Positions 12,255 through 23,324 of a stretch of DNA of 64,000 bases are shown piece after piece. The DNA is from Blepharisma stoltei (taxonomy: Eukaryota; Ciliophora; Heterotrichea; Heterotrichida; Blepharismidae). The notes under the pieces are model-generated. The model was not told the DNA's origin and did no database searches. It worked only from the letters and a program-made list of their open reading frames with translations. Position 1 is the stretch's first letter. Every line of letters begins with the position of its first letter. The stretch is from positions 1 to 64,000 of the forward strand of contig CAJZBQ010000014.1 of the NCBI GenBank assembly GCA_914767885.1, in the 5' to 3' direction. Made by a program: the position numbers and the translations under genes.

Positions 12255-14869
12255 GTTAATTCTTCCATTTTCGACGAATCGAAGTATTTTTTCATTTTTA
12301 CAGTCAATTCCTTAGCTTCGTCAATTTCATTGACTCCTACAATCAGGTTCCCAATCACAATGCTGAGCTCTCCTACCAGCTTGATATCTGGTCAAGCATA
12401 GGTAGCAAACCCCACACCCCCTAATAAGGGAACCCCCATCCCCCCATCCCCCACCCCCCTTAAAAATGGTACCCCCACCCCCCTTTCACAGATTGCACCC
12501 CCACCCCCCCTCTCGTGTTTATTCTATAGAAGTAATTGATAGGAAATAAGCAGAATAAATTAAATATAACCCAATTAAAACACTATATTGATAAATTAAG
12601 TCCACAAATTACTTTATATTTATGATTAATTAATAAATTTAAATTAATTAGCAATTAATTAGAAAAATATATTAAATTTGTTTTTTATATTTATAAATAT
12701 AATGCCAAAGATATAGATAATGGCATTAATTATTAAATGAGCCAAGCACAACACAATAACTTGGATTAGATTTATTGATTCATAAATTAAAGCTAATCTG
12801 ATGTCCATTATACAAGGATTGCAGGACTGAATTGGTAACAGGATTCAATAGTGGTAATAAAAATAGTATTTGCTATTGTCAGTTTTACTTTTGGATCTCT
12901 AATTCGACTTTTAGCCATTGTTCCACAAAGTTCATAAATATATGCAGGATATATTGCTAATTAATACCAAAGATCATTATTATGCTTGCTAACAAATTTT
13001 CATATGTGGTGTGCTTAGTAGTTATAGGAAATTCTCACCTCATTCCACCTACTCCTTAATCGATTGTGCCACGCTATGTGGATATTGTATAAATCAGTAA
13101 TTTTGAATATTTAAAATAATAATTTATTTATTACGTCTGCTCTAAATTGGCATTTGTCATATATTTATGCTATATTAAGGGGGGGTGGGGGTGCCATCTG
13201 TGAAAGGGGGGGTGGGGGTGCCATTTTTTTAGGGGGGGGGGGTACCACTTTTTAGTGGGTGTGGGGGTGTGGAGTTGCGACCTATGCTTGACCAGATATC
13301 CTTAGCAGAGATGCTACCAGAAATTTTATTGCTGAGCTGCAGGATTCCTACAATTGTGTCGTTCGGACCAGGCAGACAAGACATTATTAGTGAAGAAACG
13401 TCAGATGCGTTAGCAATATTGTCGACTTCTGGATTATATAAGTTCTTTTTCTTTACATTTTCATACACCTTCATGCTGCGGCTCTTAAACGTTTCTCCTG
13501 ACAATCCCATTGTGGCTGGAAATCAGACTGTATCACTGGAATATTTTTCAGCCCCAAGCCTTGAGTATGCGAAACTGAAAAATTCCTTCTCAGACTTGTC
13601 CACAAAGATTATCCCAGCTGTGTGAAACTCGAAGAATTTTGGCAAAATTGCGTCAATTGTGTTAGCTAAGGCTTGGTGGCTTCTTGCTTTTGATAAAGCA
13701 GCGATAACTGCTGACATGTCTTGCAGCTGCACTTGAAGCTTGGTTTCTTTATCTTTCAATAAAAACTGCTTTAAGCAGCTCCTTACTTGAAGAAGCACTA
13801 TCTTCAGCACCCTGGAATCTTGCAAATCAAAGCCTTTAGAAGAGTTTTGGCATTGGACTGCTATAATAGGGTGCTTATGTATCATAATAGGTTCCACAAT
13901 TTCTTCTGGTGTCCTAATCCCAGGGATCAGCTCAGAGCTTTTCGCAAAAACTGGGGAGCTGCTATCAGCCGATGGGTCTGTATGTATAAGGATCCATGAA
14001 GTTCCTAGTAAAACTCTGTTAATAGAATGGAAATTACTAAAAAAGGTTGTGTAAAGTTGCTGAATAATCGGGCTTATAAGGAAAATTGTGCATCGTTCGC
14101 AGGAAAGAATAGATTTACAAGTTTTGGCCAGATGTGACAAAAGAGAGTGAAACGTTTCAGAAGAGGAGATTTCAGAGATGCTAGATTCCAGCATTGGTAA
14201 GATCCGATGAAGAGGCTTATCAAAGCTTTTAGAGCTCATCCCTGTCCCTGGCGGCTTGTAGCTATCAACAAGTCCATTTTTAATATTCGGCAGCTGAGGC
14301 GGAAAATTGTCTTGATAAGAATTTGATAGCGACTCTGTGAGGGCATTAAACCTTGGAGTCCCTGTCATATCTCCAATGATTTTTCTATACCTTTTAATGC
14401 TTCCTTCTAGCTTTTTGTTTTCCAAAATCAGCTGCTCTGCTTTTCTTTTGGCTTTTTCAGCTTCCATTCTGTTTTTTTCTACCTCAGCTTGGCTCTCTAT
14501 CAATTCTTTTTTAAAATCGGCCACTATGAGCTCCTGCACCATATAGTGCATTTCTACAGGGTCAATCTGCAGTTTCTCCTCCAGCAGCTTTCTGTTAATT
14601 TTCTGCATTTTTGCCAACTGCTCAGAGATTTCCCTCAGTTGCTTTTCCAGCAGCTTGATGCGTTCTTGACTTATCTTTTGGTAAGTCTCGAATTCTGGAT
14701 TCACCGGCCTAATGCAGTTACTCCTCGAGTCCAATGACGCATTTCGGTTTTTCAAGGACCTTGACTCTTGCGGAAACTCCATTGTAGTCGCTCTCACTGA
14801 CTCATAAAACTGGTGGGTCGGCTTCAGCTCGTTGCTTCTGTTCAGATCTTTAATAAACGACGTCCTCAT
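12251..14869 (-). CDS. Coiled-coil protein with GAF domains
   Basis: From ATG 14869 the protein has a disordered N-terminus, a coiled coil (about residues 70-170, rich in Glu, Lys and Gln), and two regions with GAF character. The first GAF is around SILSCERCTIFLISP. The second begins near AALSKARSHQALANTI and contains MGLSGETFKS, NPEVDN and DTIVGILQLSNK, typical of the GAF core. TGA at 13523 is Trp (DTVWFP). A 912-base IES at 12387-13298 interrupts the end of the second GAF. Removal gives ISAKDIKLVGELSIVIGNL and a TAA at 12251-12253. GAF domains bind cyclic nucleotides or other small ligands; the ligand here is unknown. About 568 residues after excision. Confidence 0.85.
12387..13298. mobile_element. 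912-base IES with long terminal inverted repeats
   Basis: The element is flanked by GATATC on both sides, with TA at its centre (12385-12386 and 13297-13298). Its ends are inverted copies of TCTGGTCAAGCATAGGT followed by ACCCCCACACCCC-type C-rich sequence. The inverted region extends more than 100 bases on each side, with a repeated block around CACAGAT and C/G runs. The middle, about 12530-13170, is AT-rich and has no open frame. Excision leaves GATATC and keeps the GAF reading frame (AAG GAT ATC AAG). It is a MITE-like non-autonomous element by structure. Confidence 0.92.
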
Positions 14870-14903
14870 GGCACTATTATCAATTTTTAAGTAGCAGGAT
14901 ATA

Positions 14904-15076
14904 TATAGAAGTTTCCTATGTTGGCGCTGTAAGGCCGATAAATTCTGATCGGAATTTATCGGTAGGTTGCACCAAATCAATGCCTTGGTCGGACCAAAAA
15001 GCGATTTGGTCCGACGAACTTGGAAAGCTCCTGGGAAAATGTCTGCGCTTTTAGCGCTATATAGAGGAAACCTCTA
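14904..15076. mobile_element. IES/MITE family D, copy 2, in a divergent promoter
   Basis: Near-identical to the element at 10562-10735, TA-bounded, starting TATAGAAGTTTCC and ending GGAAACCTCTATA. It lies between the divergent starts of the GAF gene (14869) and the TBC gene (15080); its right TA is 2 bases from the TBC ATG. It is intergenic, so excision cannot be tested by reading frame, only by its identity to copy 1. Confidence 0.85.
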
Positions 15077-15079
15077 TAA

Positions 15080-16874
15080 ATGGATTCTTCATGTGACTTA
15101 AGGATGGACATTTGGAAGGTAGTGCCAATATAGAGACTTTTATCTGATGGCAATGTGAGACGGCTGAGCCACGAAAAACCTCAAGGAGTCGTGAATCAGC
15201 ACATAGTTGAAGCTGACATTCATAGAACTCGTCCTCATGATTTGACTGAAGAAGAAAAAGAACTGCTTGAACTATGCCTGTTGAATTATTGCAAAGAAGA
15301 AAATATCAGCTACAGACAAGGACTGAATGAGCTGATAGCGCCCTTTATTCTTATGAACCGACTTTGCCAAATTCCCAGTCATGTCGCTTATGGATTTTTC
15401 AAAAGTTTTATGCAGCTCTGCCTCCCTACTATGTTCCGCGACAATGTAAGCTTCTAATTAGGAACTGAGACCTCTGCAAGCTCTTTTTTTGACTTTCCGC
15501 TTACTTTTGAGGTACCACGATCCCACTCTCTGCGCTTTTTTATTTATGAATGGAATTACACCTGAACTGTTTGCGACCAGCTGATTTCTAACGCTTTTTT
15601 CCTGCAAAATAAACAACATTAAGTCAGTATATTATCTGTTTGAAGAGCTAGTTGTAGAAGCAGACCCTCTGTTTCCTGTGTATATAGGAATGTCGTTCTT
15701 ACAAAAATACAAAAATGACTTGTTATCTACAGAAGAGGTGCTTCTGCCCCAGACCATATGTGGGATGTCTCTTGAAGACGAAGAATGCCTAAAAGAAATA
15801 ATTGTTAATTCGAGAGAACTGAAGAGAAATATGCCTTACTCTGTCCAGCTGTATTTTTCTGAGATCAATATCTTCGATTTGAGCACCATAAGTGATTTGA
15901 TTGAAGACTTAGAAACTGAGTTTTGTCTGTCAGTAGATCCCAGAGAAATCCTACAGAGGGCGTACCCTGAAGGTAAGGTCTGCAATTGCTTGCAAGGATG
16001 CGAGTGGTGCATGCACAGAGAGCGCGTCGCTCTCCTTTTGCTTGATGTCAGGACTGCAGCAGAGCAGCATGCAGGAGCCATTCCGAACTCGTTGCCGATC
16101 AATGAAGACGCGTATAGTAATAGAGAAATAATGCTGGATTTCCCTGACCAGTTTTTAGATATGAGGGGAGTGGTTCATCTGTGTCTGATTGGCAGGAACA
16201 AGTTTAAGTCCAAAACTTTTGACCTGGGACATAGTGACTCTTCTTTGAGCGCGGACCCAGTAGAAGACATGATCCATAATTTGTTGCAAGCTTTTATAGT
16301 CAAGGGATTCCCTTATATCAGCTTAGTTGATGGAGGGTTCTTTGAATGCCATGAGCTGGCTAAAGAATGTGAACTGCGCATTGACGAGCACGATGAAAAA
16401 AAATGCCTTGCCTGCAAAGTATCGAGAACTTCTGACGTAAAAAGCCGAGCTTCATCACGATCTGGGGAGTCCAAAGAAACTGAGGTCACTTCGCAGTCTA
16501 GGTCACTAAGCGACCCTTCAAGTCTAGACAAAATAAAAGCTGACCCAACAGCAGCCGTTTACAGCTGCAAAACTTATGATAAAGATCTTGATAAGTCTTC
16601 TTCTGAAGAATTCTTACTGATAGTTACCAAAAATTTCATTTATCTTGGAATGGACGAAGACAGGAAGAAAGGGAGAAAATCACAAATTGTGGAGCAAATG
16701 AAGCTGGAGAACTTGTCCAAAATTAAGTCTTATAGTAAAGACGCAAAAGTGTTGACACTGTTTTTTGAAGGTACGAAAAGGCTGTTTTGCTATATGCTCA
16801 ACTCTCAGAGCAATGCAAAAGATTTTATTAAACTCACAAAAAAAAATTATGCTGCTTTGAAAAGGAGTTTTTAA
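15080..16874 (+). CDS. TBC1D23: TBC1D23-like protein (TBC + rhodanese + C-terminal domain)
   Basis: Two tiny introns, 15119-15133 (15 bases, GTAGTGCCAATATAG) and 15446-15461 (16 bases, GTAAGCTTCTAATTAG), join three exons. The TBC domain includes the ADIHRTRP arginine-finger motif, YRQGLNEL glutamine-finger motif, LLLRYHDP, and TSWFLTLF where the Trp is TGA. A rhodanese-like domain follows (LLLDVRTAAEQHAGAIP; YISLVDGGFFECH), then an acidic linker and a C-terminal domain of beta/alpha character ending AALKRSF. This order is that of TBC1D23, which in animals links endosome-derived vesicles to golgins at the trans-Golgi. Human TBC1D23 is described as lacking the catalytic fingers, while both appear present here. 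About 587 residues. Confidence 0.9.
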
Positions 16875-17119
16875 GTTGTATGATTTCAAATAGGTTCTAA
16901 TTAGACTGCATTTAAATAATGCATTGTAAGCACTCTAATAATATATATATTATCCAATTTATATTTGATAAAATTTTCAATAAAGCCTATTGATAAAAGG
17001 AAATAAGTATTAATCTATCTCCATTACAATTAAAATCTGAAAATGCTATTGTAAATGCAAATTGTTTAATAAATATTCATTTTAAAGTAATAAATATAAT
17101 GAATAAATAATGTTAAAAC
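16875..17119. other. AT-rich 3' region
   Basis: No gene seen. AT-rich DNA after the TBC gene. Confidence 0.4.
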
Positions 17120-17401
17120 TTAAAAAAATCGTTCAAAAGTTCTGAAACCTTGAGGTAATAGAAATCCTGCTGAAGAAATAATAATCTTTATATAATTAGC
17201 TTGAACTTTTTCTCTATTAGTCTCATTCATATATTTTGGCTCCATGTCAAATGACCGTGCATTTTTGATAGTGCGACATTTTCTAGGGAAAATTTTGTTT
17301 GAAGCATTTTGATATTGAGTCATGACCAAAAAACCGTTAAATTTCTGCCAAATGGTATATTTTTTAAAATTTTTCGACCAAATCTTCTTCGATGAAAACA
17401 C
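17120..17401 (-). CDS. Possible small protein, start unresolved
   Basis: An open frame of about 93 codons ending in TAA. The composition (Lys, Asn, Phe, Arg with ordinary Glu, Gln and Met content, e.g. FDMEPKYMNETNREK) is a little more protein-like than the surrounding DNA. It has no ATG at its upstream end; the first codon of the clean frame is GTG. An upstream exon joined by a short intron or across an IES is possible but I could not find it. No family recognised. Confidence 0.3.
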   Translation of the reverse strand: MFSSKKIWSKNFKKYTIWQKFNGFLVMTQYQNASNKIFPRKCRTIKNARSFDMEPKYMNETNREKVQANYIKIIISSAGFLLPQGFRTFERFF

Positions 17402-17791
17402 ACTAATAAAAGCGCACGATCATTGGATCTGCACCCATATATTTAGGGCTGAATATTTTCCATTATTATATTAGATTTCAGACTATCCCTTTCATAAATT
17501 TTCTTAAAACAATAAATGTAGTGTTCTTTTATTATCTAAGGAAGCCTCACTTTGTTTCTCTAAAAGACAGAGTTTTTATTTTTCTGAAATTATTTATATA
17601 ATAAATTATTGTATTCTTAATTTTTATCAAGTATTTAAATATATTAATTGATCAAATATATATCAGGTTCTTCAAAGTTTTAATTCTTTTTGATTTCTAT
17701 TTGCTTGTAATTCTTTATAAAATTATATCTAATTTCTGGGCCTGTGCTGCCCTCTCTCCCTCTTATTAATTCAATAAATTTTATTATTAGC
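17402..17791. other. AT-rich intergenic DNA
   Basis: About 390 bases with no supported feature, just downstream of the CID gene. Confidence 0.4.
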
Positions 17792-18638
17792 TTATGATTC
17801 TATCTCTTCAATTTTATTTAATTTCTCGTTGATCTTATGAAGATGGATCGATACGTTCAAGTCTCCATGGTAAACTTTCTTCATAGCACTAACAATCTCC
17901 TTGATTACTTCTTCTCTAGCTTTTTGCTCAGCGTAAGCTACCCTTCTTATGTCTTCTCCTTGGCACCTTTCGACTGCGAGCCCTGCTTGCTTTAGCTTCT
18001 TCATCTTTTTGGCCAAATTAATGACATAAGTGAGCTGTGACCTATCGGATTTCGGCCCTTGTGACTCAGCTCTCTCACAGATCTTCTCTCACTCTTCAAT
18101 AATGTGACGTGGGAAAACTTGCCTGTCATCCCAGACCTTCAATACTTTTCTGATATCTTGGATACTTCCAGGGTTCGTGGCAGATACTGTTATGGCTCGT
18201 GGGAGGGAAAATTGGAACATTGCTTTGAGTGTTTCGTTTCGAGCATTTTGGATTATGTCGTTTGCTAATCTTCCCAACTTTAAATTAAAAAAATTCAGTA
18301 AAATTTGCATTTTTTGATACAAATTTGTTTCCATTAATAAATTAAAATTCAAAATATATGCTCGATTTATATTTTTTTCGTAAAATTTAAATATTTTTTT
18401 AAAAATAAAATTAACCCTCTTTAAATTCGAACAGGATTTTTATTCCAATTTAAAGGGGTAAGAAAAGCAGCGCAATCTTTTGATTGCTTGTTTCTATTGA
18501 TTTTGACCATAAGTCAACTATTGTCTGCATATGGTTTGGATGAGTATAAAGAAATTCTTGGCATCAAAAGGAAGTGGAATGGATACGCTCCTGAGTTGGA
18601 TCTAAGCGGTCTAATAGTTCTTTAAATTCAGAAACCAT
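17792..18638 (-). CDS. CID (RPR) domain protein, RPRD1/Rtt103-like
   Basis: After removal of the 193-base IES at 18268-18460 the gene encodes about 217 residues. The N-terminal CID domain starts VSEFKELLDRLDP and has the helix motif LLFLANDIIQNARNE, exactly spanning the IES junction, followed by KVLKVWDDRQVFPRHII. TGA is Trp at two points (STSFWCQEF and IIEEWEKIC). A coiled-coil tail follows. CID domains bind the phosphorylated heptad tail of RNA polymerase II, so the likely role is transcription elongation or termination. Start ATG is at 18638; frame arithmetic across the IES is consistent. Confidence 0.88.
18268..18460. mobile_element. 193-base IES in CID gene
   Basis: An AT-rich segment between TA at 18266-18267 and TA at 18459-18460. 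The ends show a weak inverted similarity around CTTTAAATT near C-rich termini. Excision produces the conserved LANDIIQNAR helix of the CID domain with no change of frame, strong evidence that the boundaries are right. Confidence 0.9.
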
Positions 18639-18723
18639 ATTTATATCACAAAAATCGTGCTCAAAGTGAGAAAATTGAAATTGCTAAAACTATCTAGACT
18701 ATTTTAATTATAAAAAGATTGCA

Positions 18724-21290
18724 TTAATATATACCTTTTGCTGCCAGCTCTTCCTTTACTCTTGTGAAATAAGTTTCATCAGGATATCCAAAATTCGGTG
18801 GACCTCCATCAGGGGAAGTTTTATGATGAATCCCATTCCATATCACACAATTGTCTCTTCCAGTTGTCACACTTCTGCCAATCGTGAAAGTCAGTTTCCT
18901 CTCAAAAGCGATTTGAAGCAGCCTTAGAACTTCGTTGCCTTCAGGATTATCAGGTAAAAAAGCAACTCTTGCAGTGCCTCTGTACCGTTTTCCGTTTCTT
19001 GTTCCATTTGGGAACTCATAGTTAATTTGAAAAGTCGCGCAGTTATCATAGCCATCTAATGGCATAAAATTTTCAATTCTGATTACAGTCATTGTGCCAG
19101 GAGGCATATGGTCAACCCGGTTGGGTCTACCTGACTCTAAAGGCAGTCTAGCTCTACCAAGAAATTCAGCTCTACCTGGCAGTCTGTAGTCCGGCTTTAC
19201 TGGCTCTACTGGCTAAGTCTGGCAGTCTGGCTCTGCTGGCTCTACTGAATTATAAAAGGTTTAGAAAAAATGATAGCCATTCAGGAGAAGAGGCTTATTT
19301 ATAATTTGAAAAAAAAATCTGACATTAATTCTTTAAAATTCAATAATAGAAACTTTGATGCTATATTAAAAGGTCCAATTAATTTAAATCGCTTATGCTC
19401 TAAGTGAAACATTGTGTTGCTTCTTTAAGAAATAGCCCCTGAAATTATTTAGATCATTATTGGCCATCCATTTTAATTTCCAAATTAATTTGTACTTGTG
19501 TCAGTTTTTTTGAAAAGTAAAAACGAAAATGACAAGTCTCCGTTTATGGTTTTAAGGTACCTAATCAGACTTATACTTTATAAGGCAGGTGCCCTGTACC
19601 ATATTTTTTCTGGTCGGTATTCTGCTGGGGTATAGAGATCTATTAAGGTGCATAAGCTATATAATAAATTTTAATATTTTTAGTTATATTATGAGATATT
19701 TTTTATACCATAAAATGCTTTAATCATGTTAGGTCTGCTTATAAGCTTAAATACTGAAAAATCATAATATAACTAAAAATAGAAAGATGGAATCTGTTGG
19801 GCTATCAGAGAAAAGAAAGTTGAATTTATTTTTAATATTAAAGTTATTTTATGATTAGTAAAAAATATTAAAATTTCTACTGAAAAATAAACGTAAAAAA
19901 ATAGATTCTTAATATATATTGATCAAAAAGATTATTGAATTCAAGATATACTCCTGTAGCTTATTACGCTATACAAATTATTTAAAAAGATGAGCTGTAT
20001 AATGCAATTTAAATAAAAATTGTAATGTATTTATTTATTAAAGATAAAACTAACTCCCCTGCTTTAAATTGGTGTAAAATATTGGTGAAATTTTCATCCT
20101 TCCTTTAAATTGAAATATTTTGTTTTAATAGGAAAATTTTATAGATGAAAACACTATTTTTATAAAATTAATTTTGACCTAATTTATTGGAAAAGTGCAA
20201 TTAGAATGAATTTAAACAGGTTTCACGCAGAATCAGTCTTCATAAAAAAAAACTAAAATTCAAAAGTATTGTCCCTTAATTTATAATTTTTTAAAGTTTA
20301 TAAACAAATTTTATGGATAAAATTTAATATAATTTTTTTTCAAAAAACATAACCCTTTTTTGAACTGGAATAGAATTATTTTTATAGTTTAAAGGGGCAA
20401 ATAAGGATAATATTCAGCAATTTCTCAATTTTTTTTTTTTCTTGCATTTATATTATTTTTCAACATCTATATGGTCTTCATAATTTGTTTTGACTATAGA
20501 GCAGATATTCCGTTTTAAATTTTTATATCATTTTTTCTTAATATATCTTTACTATTTTTGCAAATATTTATATTATTTATTATAAAGCTATGGAATAATT
20601 TAGAAAACAATGTACGAGTCAGTGAATAAAGGATTCTAACTAAAAATATTTATTTTATATTTAATACTAGACGGCTATTGCTACAAAAGGCTATTAATAA
20701 ACATGAAAGTCCCTATAGAATTTGAGTTAGAGTCAAACTGATAGGTAGAGCTAGACTGCCTGGTATATCTTTAGAGACAGGTAGAGCCAGTCAGGTTTGA
20801 CAGGAATATCCCCCATCATGACTCCATATATTGCTCCACAAACTGGACATCGCACTGAGTCAGACTCCCCTCTGCAGTTTTCAATGCACCCTTTATGATA
20901 AAAATGTTCTCCGCATCTGCCTAGTTTAATAATTTCCCCATTATCACTAGGCTCAAAGTCACATAAACAAATAGTGCATCTCTCGTTTTCCTTTTCAGAA
21001 AGGTAGCCTTCTTTATGCTGTTTTTCTGCAATTTTTTCGACTTCTTCATAGGAGTATTCAACTCAATTCGTGACTTTAGAGGTTTCTAGACGGGCTGAAG
21101 TCTGAGCTGAGTCTTGGGTAACTTTTACTTGGAAAAACAATTGAGGAGGAATCACAGGAGCAGGGAAGCCATTTAATTCATAATAGAGTGATAAAGAAAG
21201 GTCAACATCTCCTTGTGTGCATTCTAGGATAGCTTTTGCGTCTTCTGTTGAGATCTGAGTAATAGCTTTAATAGTTTCTATAGGATCCAT
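18724..21290 (-). CDS. Deltex-type E3 ubiquitin ligase (UBA-like, RING, Deltex C-terminal)
   Basis: With a 1700-base IES removed (19109-20808) the gene encodes 288 residues. The N-terminus resembles a UBA-type helical bundle (ISTEDAKAILECTQGDVDLS). The RING runs from CTICLCDFEP through GEHFYHKGC to RCPVCGAIYG. The Deltex C-terminal domain begins VMMGDMPPGTM and contains ARVAFLPDNPEGNEV, AFERKLTFTIG, RSVTTG, WNGIHHKT and FGYPDETYF. The IES interrupts exactly between GVMMGD and MPPGTM, the canonical RING-DTC joint. TGA is Trp at 21063 (VTNWVEY). Deltex proteins ubiquitinate targets and can use ADP-ribose; the substrate here is unknown. Confidence 0.93.
19109..20808. mobile_element. 1.7-kb IES in the Deltex gene
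   Basis: Bounded by TA at 19107-19108 and 20807-20808. The left end (TATGGTCAACCCGG...GGGTCTACCTGACTCTAAAG) and the reverse complement of the right end (TATTCCTGTCAAACC...GGCTCTACCTGTCTCTAAAG) are imperfect inverted repeats of about 60-70 bases that continue through GGCAGTCTAGCTCTACC. Near the left end a short GGCTCTACTGGCT motif is repeated. The inside is AT-rich and has no long open frame, so no transposase is encoded. A TA-bounded sub-element may be nested at 20053-20403. Confidence 0.92.
20053..20403. mobile_element. Possible nested MITE within the 1.7-kb IES
   Basis: Starts TAACTCCCC, the same first bases as families A and B, followed by GCTTTAAATTGG. It ends with a segment whose reverse complement begins TATTTGCCCCTTTAAAC. 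The inverted ends are weak. The sharing of TAACTCCC with other elements in the window is the main support. Confidence 0.4.
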
Positions 21291-21412
21291 TTTACTATGA
21301 CCCTCCTTAATTATTTTTCAAGTTCTAATCAAGAAAATTCTATAAAATAGCAACCCTAACATAATTAAAATTTGGAAATAATGGTTTATGAGTTACTCAC
21401 TGAAAAGCGCAA

Positions 21413-22144
21413 CTAAAACTTCCAGCTATGATCGCAATCCAAGCACTTCACAAATCTACATATATCTTACGTTGTCATAGGCTCATCAGCTGACCTAGTC
21501 TGCATCTGCGACATAATTGTTTTGTCAGACTTACACTTTCCACACTTGAACATCCCGCTTTTTTGTACATTGTTCGCAAGCTGCCAATCTGACCTATAGC
21601 TGTCCTTCAGGGAACTTTCTAGCTTCTTCCTTTCTTCTTTGGTCTCTTCAGTCGCCATGTCGCGCGGGTTCATCCTCACGAGATCCTGAGGTGAAATTCT
21701 GCCCTCTTGGACTGAAAGTTTAAGGTCAGGATTTTTACTGAGATTAAATTTAAGAGATCGGGCTTTTGCTGCGTATCCTGCTCTGTCGACTGAGGAATTG
21801 AGCTCTTCTTCAATTTGGAAAGCAATGTCTCTGTCTCCGAGCACCTCAGTAAGCATTGTCACTACTTGATCTCTGTGCCTCTCAATGTGGGCAGGCTGAG
21901 GAGCTGCCTTTTTCTTGGCGTGGACGACGTTTTTCCACTTTTCGATGAGCTCGCGAGTTTGAAGCTTCAGGCTTGGGAACTTTTTCTCGATTCGTTTAAC
22001 TGTTTTGCCGATTTTCGTTTCTTTCAGCTGCTCGAAGGTGATGGAGAGTGGCTTTAAGGCAGAAAGAATGTCTTTGGCTGTGTCTTCGTCGCTGTTTCTG
22101 AGCCGAACTTGAAGATCTTTAAGGGTATCTGTGCTTTCTGCCAT
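21413..22144 (-). CDS. TCEA1: Transcription elongation factor TFIIS
   Basis: About 238 residues. Domain I (LW-like helical bundle) lies at the N-terminus, domain II in the middle (RHRDQVVTMLTEVLGD ... NLSKNPDLKLSVQEG), and the C-terminal zinc ribbon reads CGKCKSDKTI, then MQTRSADEPMTT, then FVKCLDCDHSWKF. The last part is joined by a 15-base intron at 21456-21470 (GTAAGATATATGTAG) that falls inside the conserved ADEPMTTF motif, whose acidic pair inserts into the RNA polymerase II active site to trigger transcript cleavage. The ATG at 22144 gives MAESTDTL; an earlier in-frame non-ATG codon is not needed. Neighbour of a CID protein and a histone deacetylase, but no operon-like link is implied. 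Confidence 0.95.
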
Positions 22145-22669
22145 TACTTCACAATGATTAATTTGCAAGTAATGTAAATTTTAGGTAATATAAAGTATAT
22201 AAGGGCTAAATATTTTTCTTAAAGTTGAATAATTCTTAATATAACAACTTATCTCCACTCCTTGAAGGAGAAGAGTCTAAAGTAATCCCCTCAGAGAGCA
22301 TATATTAAATACTATTTTTTATATAAATACCCAATAATTATATTTTAATGTATAAATCTTAAATTGTTTATGCAAATTGATATATTTTAAATTTATTTGA
22401 ATTGAATTAGATTTCTTTTCATTATCTTCAGAAATAATATCTTTTATATTTGAAAAAATAAATGTTTAGAATTCAAGCCAATTATAGTTCAAAATTAGCT
22501 GTAGATTTCATCATAATATTTATGATTTGTATATCAAATAATTTTAAGAAAAGATCATATGAAAATAAAATTTTTTGCCCCCAAGGGGTTAATTTACCAA
22601 AAACACTCATTTTTCCAATGATTTCTCTCTCACGAAGGGGTAGTTAGAATTGGCACATTTATGTAAAAA
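22145..22669. other. Intergenic DNA with weak element-like ends
   Basis: AT-rich. A stretch from TATCTCCACTCCTTG near 22249 to CACGAAGGGGTA near 22643 has loosely inverted C/G-rich ends, so it could be a degraded TA-bounded element. A 61-codon open frame at 22462-22647 looks fortuitous. Confidence 0.35.
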
Positions 22670-23233
22670 ATGAGTGCAGATCAAAGGAAGGATTACTACG
22701 AACAAGCTTTGATTCAATGCTTCTCAATGGCTTATAGCTCTAAATATATAATCCAGAATAACGATCAACTTGACCTTGACTATGATAAAATGCTTAAGAA
22801 TGCATGGTATAAAATCTATGGAATTTTATTTGGAGCAAGCGTCGGGATCTACTATCTCGATCGATATATAAAGCAGAGGCATCAAAAATACATAACATTC
22901 AAAAGGTTCACTGCATTTGGACTTGGACTATCAGCCTCATGAATAGTTATATCAAAAGCAGTTCGTTCTCAATCAGATTCAGAATTAACTATGAAAATTG
23001 CTAAAAGATATGAAGACCAGCTGCAGTCCTTATATCCAGAATTGAGAACACTTTATGATCAAACTTTTGCCCAGCCATTACCAATTATCCCAGGCAATCC
23101 ACTGTGGGGGCAGCCAAGTTCTGGACAAAGTGGACAATTTAATGGAGCCTTTTTCCCACAAGGCGCGGGGATGCCAGGGTTTCCGAATCAAGGAGGACAA
23201 AACAGATTCCCTGGTCCTGATAGAAAATTTTAG
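22670..23233 (+). CDS. Small membrane protein, unknown
   Basis: 187 residues from ATG 22670 to TAG. TGA at 22940 reads as Trp (LSASWIVISK). The middle has two hydrophobic segments (IYGILFGASVGIYYL and FTAFGLGLSASWIVI), consistent with a two-pass hairpin membrane protein. The C-terminus is rich in Gly, Pro, Gln and Phe (GQPSSGQSGQF, PGFPNQGGQN). I do not recognise the family. No introns or IES. The start has an AT-rich leader and the next ATG is far inside. Confidence 0.75.
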
Positions 23234-23324
23234 ACTTAAGGCTAACGCGAAATCATAAGCAAATTATTTAAAAAATTTAATTATATTATTTCAGTTAAGG
23301 CTATGCCTTAATAAGATATGTATA

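Noticed and set aside
19109-20808. Transposase gene in the 1.7-kb IES
   Set aside because: No open frame longer than about 50 codons is visible on either strand even with TGA as Trp.
19109-20808. TCTACC/GGTAGA repeats as IES ends in the Deltex gene
   Set aside because: Excision there leaves the wrong frame or a TAG; the outer TA pair yields the canonical RING-DTC joint.
22462-22647. Plus frame of 61 codons between TFIIS and the membrane protein
   Set aside because: AT-rich DNA with no motif; likely fortuitous.
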